Position numbers and translations under genes: made by a program. The notes beneath the pieces are model-generated. The model worked only from the letters and a program-made list of their open reading frames with translations. It searched no databases and had not been told where the DNA came from. Of a DNA stretch of 64,000 nucleotides, positions 60,901-64,000 are shown one piece after another. Every line of letters begins with the position of its first letter. Position 1 is the first letter of the stretch. Location of the stretch: the NCBI GenBank assembly GCA_000708835.1, contig DF236964.1:124001-188000 (forward strand), given 5' to 3'. Source of the stretch: Klebsormidium nitens. Lineage: Eukaryota > Streptophyta > Klebsormidiophyceae > Klebsormidiales > Klebsormidiaceae.

Positions 60901-60916
60901 GTTAGAGGCGTCTTAA
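54904..60916 (+). CDS. Tat-SF1/CUS2 homologue with N-terminal GYF domain (plant ELF9-like)
   Basis: Seven exons in consistent phase: 54904-55027, 55987-56519, 57178-57363, 58102-58399, 59523-59680, 60358-60449, 60790-60916; about 505 aa. Residues 21-72 form a GYF-like module ([15 protein letters not shown], with [11 protein letters not shown]). Residues 73-250 are acidic and charged. RRM1 is about 258-345 ([10 protein letters not shown], and KGDGLVTYL in exon 4). RRM2 is about 390-475 ([12 protein letters not shown], then [25 protein letters not shown] and GRWFGGRQ). The GRWFGGRQ and NMFHP signatures are diagnostic of HTATSF1/CUS2, factors that act on the U2 snRNP during spliceosome assembly. 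The Arabidopsis member is ELF9, linked to turnover of SOC1 mRNA. The start could instead be the ATG at 54940. Introns 2, 3 and 4 contain tandem copies of exon junctions. Confidence 0.92.
56540..57177 (+). repeat. Intron 2 acceptor-junction array in the Tat-SF1-like gene
   Basis: The start of exon 3 (GCGGGTCAGAAACGGAAAGG.., coding [18 protein letters not shown]) and its TTGACAG/TTAACAG acceptor are repeated upstream of the genuine start at 57178. Copies begin at about 56545 (degenerate), 56712 (truncated), 56751 (acceptor mutated to AT), 56875 and 56997. Spacings are 39, 124, 122 and 181 bases for the last five starts. Copies at 56875 and 56997 have intact acceptors but no convincing donor, and the former runs into an in-frame stop (TTATAA region). 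The GCCTCCTT..CGACCTGATTCTATGAAGTCG block is also duplicated (about 56607-56646 and 57067-57105). Confidence 0.88.
57923..57975 (+). repeat. Decayed copy of Tat-SF1-like exon 4 start in intron 3
   Basis: GCGCAG followed by TGCGGCGTGATCAAGGTCGACAC repeats the genuine acceptor and first 25-50 coding bases of exon 4 at 58102. The spacing is 179 bases. The copy loses the frame after about 12 codons. Confidence 0.85.
58364..58720 (+). repeat. Intron 4 donor-junction copies in the Tat-SF1-like gene
   Basis: The last coding bases of exon 4 (AAGATGCAGAAGTTTGAGCA.., [13 protein letters not shown]) and the GGTGAG donor at 58399 recur about 174 bases downstream (58538-58573, same peptide, donor kept). 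A third, strongly diverged unit may begin near 58683. A 16-base shorter echo (AAGAACCTGGGCTGTGGTGA) directly follows the genuine donor. Confidence 0.85.
58811..59560 (+). repeat. Intron 4 acceptor-junction array, higher-order dimers
   Basis: Copies of the RRM2-entry exon start (GCGGTTTCGACGACAAGAACCCCGCCGAACCC, peptide [11 protein letters not shown]) begin at 58811, 58992, 59161, 59343 and the genuine 59523. Spacings are 181, 169, 182 and 180 bases. The acceptor AG is intact except at 59343 (GG). Copies 1 and 3 share one type of following sequence, while copy 2, copy 4 and the stretch leading to the genuine exon share another. The array thus also has a period of about 350-360 bases, implying that a two-unit block was itself duplicated. 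Confidence 0.92.
59771..59797 (+). repeat. Telomere-like TTTAGGG remnant
   Basis: TTTTAGGGTTTAGGTTTTAGGC in intron 5 of the Tat-SF1-like gene, a short degenerate run of plant-type telomeric units. Confidence 0.6.
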
Positions 60917-62488
60917 GTCGGTCGTGTCTCCCTTCATTCCACCCAGACGGTTCTTCTCCCGACGCAGTCAGGACCGCGTGCATTGCTCTGAGCATAACGA
61001 GACCAAAACGGACATAACCCCCGTCATTGTAACAATCAACAAAACCCGGCTCGAGTCCAGTCAAGCTGCTTGGGTGGCCGTTTGAGAGGATCCGCTGACT
61101 TTATGAGGCCTGAGGGTTCCGACAACTTGAAAAGGGCAGATACGACCTAGGTGGGTTGTCCATGTGCCAGGAACACGACCCGGGGTATGCGGTTTCAAGT
61201 GCGCCATGCTTGCACTCAGGCCTGCATGGAACTTGTCATTCACGGCCGTGGTAGCCCCTCAGTTATGTACGACGACGATCTTAATGATGACCGCCGTTTT
61301 TCGAGTGTCTCAAGGTCATCATGGCGCATCAACAGTAGTGCAGTGCGCAAATTTGATCCAGGGAACCGATTGCAGTTAAGTGATTTTAGTTGGCCGGATT
61401 TGGCAGCAAGTGAAAGGCGCAGGATGTCGACAGCGGCAACTGGCAAAACCTTTCCGTGCTAGCGGCGAATCCTACACAATCGACTATATGGATCATGCTT
61501 GCTGCAGCGCCTAGCCGCCGTTTGCCTGCCGGCCGTGATATCGGACTCACGAAGGTACTCAGTTGGCTAGATCCATGCATCGGCAAACCTTGTCAAGTGT
61601 CCAGTCGGATGGTGAGTACCTGCTGCAGTCGACCCGGCTAGCGCCAGCGTAATTGACGTGGCCATCGACCTGGCCACGTACGTTGATAATTAAGTATATA
61701 TAGCTACGTAACGTACATATACTAATGGAATCGATACCGAAAGAAACCATGTCGCAATCTTAAATCAAATATTCACGAGTCGACGCACTACAAACATGAA
61801 TTTCAATGCCCCGCGCTTGAATGGCACATGCATGTGCACAGTGACATGTGCGATGTATTCGTAGCGGGCGACTCGCGGGCGTCATGCAACAAGTCGCTGA
61901 TCGTTGTACTTCACCGACGCAATATAAACGAGTCTGAGGCTTGGTCACTAGTCGCTACATGCACACCCCGCAGGCGGCTGCAGAGCAGGCCCGTCCATTA
62001 ACTAATTAACGTTGCGTAAACGAGCACCGGCTTATGATCCAATGATGGCGCGGCGGCATGCATACCGTCCCAGCACGATCTGCCACGATCGAGACTGTGC
62101 GGTGAGATACGGATATAGTTACAGCTACTAGGCTACAATGTCGCATTGACCCTGCAGTGCATCATTTTGTTGGCCTCTAACTGTCCGACGCTTTTAAGGA
62201 CCGGACTGTCATCTTCAGTCGCTGTAGCACACGCCCCCGCCATCGCAATCGTGTCCCCTTCGAGTGATTTGTTTACGCTTTGACCTGAATCCAATCGACT
62301 AGCTCAAAAAAAATATCAGACCTTTACTGACTTGCTAATTCGACTATACAATTTGTTCCATCTTTTCACATTTGAATTACGACGGTGGGAAAAATATCCC
62401 TACTTTTGTAACAACACTGGTTTTGAGGATCAAGACATCAAGCTCCTCAGCTAGAGCCGTGGAGTAATACAGCCGCTCCATGCCTACC
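60917..62488. other. Convergent intergenic region
   Basis: Lies between the 3' ends of the Tat-SF1-like gene (+) and the right-edge gene (-). No gene or structured RNA was recognised. It is AT-richer around 61,650-61,800 and 62,280-62,420. Confidence 0.4.
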
Positions 62489-64000
62489 CTACGGGCACGT
62501 GGTCGTCCTCGCGGCCACCGGCGTGATGTTATAATATGCGTTGCTGGTCTTATTTAGGCTAATAGCGTATGTCGCCAAGGCGTCGACCGCCGGCTGGAAC
62601 TGGATCGCAACGCACCCCTTCATGACGACATTGGCGCATACTTGGCACCATTTCCCCTGGGTCGAGATTGCGTTGGGTTGCGCAAACGCCAGAAAGTCGT
62701 CGAGGGAGCAGGCACCTTCGCCCGCAAGCTGCTCGGCGGTAGAACCTGCGAGAGACACAAGGCTTACGTTATTTCCGGTCGGTAGGGAGCAGACGTTATT
62801 CAGATCTTGGTCTTGAAGGCGCACACTTGGCAGCATTTTTCTGGGGCCGAGATGGCGTTGGGTTGCGCAAACGCCAGAAAATCGTCGAGGGAGCCGGCGC
62901 CTTCGCCCGCGAGCTGTTCGGCGATCGAGCCTGCAACTCACAAGATTACAACGTTTGAAGGTTGTAAAGACGAGTGCGTTCGAAGCCCGCACCTACAGGC
63001 GGACACCTGTCACCGTTTTTGGGTCGAGGTTTCGTCGGATTGGACTTCATCGAGGAGCACGGGCCGGCACATGCGAGATGTTCGGCGATTGCGCTTGCAA
63101 CGCGGCCAAAAAGACCGTTTCGTCTCTCCTAAGATTGAAAATGCAAGACTGGTGCGCCCAATTTCGGACGGCTTTGATTCCGGACGGGCAAACCCGAAAT
63201 TCAAGCTTGTACCAGGCCCTTTGTCATTTTGCAATTGCAAGGCGACGTTGGAAGACCTTTTTGACACCATTCGAGCTATCGACAGTATTGCAAGCCTAAC
63301 CCCTGCTCATCGTACGGGAGGGCGAGGGGGGGTTGAGAATCGGTCTTTGCGATCAGTAGAAAACAATGCTCAACTTGGAAAACATCTTGGACTCGTCCTC
63401 GAAATACTAGACCCATATCGAAGTTGACTGTATGGGTCAATTCGCAATCGCGAACGAGATGAGGTGAGTCCAAGAAATTTCGACCTCAAAAGCGGATCAT
63501 TTTCTGCCGCACCTCTCTTTTTACGCTCACCTGCGCTCGTGCACTTGATAGACACGCGCGGAGGGTCCAGTCATGCGGACGGCCTAGTTGTGGAGAGCCT
63601 TTTTTGGAGGGCTTTCACGGTTTGGATATATCGAGAATATAGCTTTTGAGGTTCTGAAGTGCTCACCCATGCACGGGAGACTAATGGGAACGTAAGGAGC
63701 GTCCACTCCGTCTTGCGTCAGCATGCGGACGGCCCACTGCATTTGGGCTTTCTTTAAAAGAGTTTTTTTTTGGGTTTAGAGATTTCAATCTTCAGGGTGT
63801 AGGGTTTAGGGTCTAGGGTCTAGGATTAGGGTTTAGGGTTTTGATGTTTGACTGCTCACCCGCGCACGGGAGACTGATGGGCACGTACGGAGTGTCCACT
63901 CCGTCTTGCGTCAGCATGCGGACGGCCCAGCTGTATCCGGACAGCGGCAGTCCGGGCGGCGACTCGGAGATGGCCGGGGGGCGGTTGCTGTGGAGCTCGA
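62489..64000 (-). CDS. 3' part of an unrecognised gene with duplicated terminal exons (partial)
   Basis: The exon entering from the right edge (64000 to 63860) is open in one frame, reading ..LPLSGYSWAVRMLTQDGV.. and ending SLPCAG, with donor GTGAGC in phase 1. Two downstream exons both accept phase 1. Exon 62930-62800 reads GSIAEQLAGEGAGSLDDFLA and then ..CCQVCAFKTKI before a TGA. Exon 62745-62489 reads GSTAEQLAGEGACSLDDFLA, continues ..WCQVCANVVMKGCVAIQF, and ends ..NITPVAARTTTCP before TAG. I do not recognise the protein. Several cysteines and N-glycosylation-like sites (NKTS, NITP) in the longer C-terminus would fit a secreted protein; that is inference. The gene's 5' part lies beyond the window. 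Confidence 0.6.
62745..63096 (-). repeat. Acceptor-junction copies of the right-edge gene's terminal exon
   Basis: Exon starts at 62745 and 62930 are 185 bases apart. A third, decayed copy starts near 63094 (164 bases further; CGCAATCGCCGAACATCTCGC, peptide AIAEHLA, frame then lost, acceptor weakened to CAAG). The first two copies keep CAG acceptors, phase and about 30 nearly identical codons. Confidence 0.85.
63531..63860 (-). repeat. Donor-junction copies of the right-edge exon
   Basis: Copies of the last 70 or so bases of the edge exon (WAVRMLTQDGVD.PYVPISLP) with donor GTGAGC end at 63860 (genuine), 63667 and 63531 (decayed). Spacings are 193 and 136. The middle copy has also gained an acceptor-like ATGCAG just before TGGGCC, making a 70-nt mini-exon (63736-63667) that would shift the frame if included. 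Confidence 0.85.
63793..63842 (+). repeat. Interstitial telomere-like repeat, TTTAGGG type
   Basis: About six to seven degenerate units (GGGTGTAGGGTTTAGGGTCTAGG..) lie between the genuine and copied donor junctions of the right-edge gene. The consensus matches the plant-type telomere unit. Confidence 0.8.

Overview
The window looks like nuclear DNA of an intron-rich streptophyte green alga. My guess is Klebsormidium or a close relative, but this is inference. The evidence is a CHASE-domain hybrid histidine kinase of the cytokinin-receptor type, a nuclear gene for a two-helix light-harvesting-like thylakoid protein with a transit-peptide-like N-terminus, TTTAGGG-like interstitial repeats, a retrotransposon with an initiator-Met-like primer site, and many GT-AG introns of roughly 0.3-0.7 kb. 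I joined exons by hand from frame, splice signals and family similarity; no transcript data were available.

Layout, left to right. 1-640 holds a diverged CTGACTGACC minisatellite in inverted halves. 641-2915 has no gene I can support. 2916-9769 is a nearly intact Ty3/gypsy LTR retrotransposon on the minus strand (405-bp LTRs differing at one base; one 1796-codon Gag-Pol frame). 10441-24730 (-) is a complete ELP1 (Elongator scaffold) gene in eight exons, about 1372 aa, with one intron of 6.75 kb. 26739-32238 (+) encodes a NOT4-type C4C4 RING protein with a long low-complexity tail and no RRM. 33565-35733 (-) encodes the LHC-like thylakoid protein. 37031-37936 (+) encodes a 73-aa coiled-coil microprotein. 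38573-38818 (+) is an intronless MOCS2A (molybdopterin synthase small subunit). 40353-51664 (-) is the CHASE histidine kinase, about 19 exons. 54904-60916 (+) is a GYF + two-RRM Tat-SF1/CUS2 (plant ELF9-like) splicing-factor gene in seven exons. 62489 to the right edge (-) is the 3' part of an unrecognised gene. Neighbouring genes alternate between divergent and convergent pairs, and their functions (tRNA modification, ubiquitin ligase, photosynthesis, cofactor synthesis, signalling, splicing) do not form one pathway.

The most striking feature is structural. In three unrelated genes (histidine kinase, Tat-SF1 homologue, right-edge gene), short segments that straddle an exon-intron junction have been copied in tandem into the adjoining intron, with periods of about 120-195 bp. 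The copies keep part of the coding sequence and often the splice site. At least seven junctions are affected. Most copies cannot be spliced in frame and look like pseudo-exons. In the right-edge gene, however, two tandem terminal exons both keep acceptor, phase and frame and would give alternative C-termini. This looks like a local process of intron growth and exon duplication, and it is the main thing to check.
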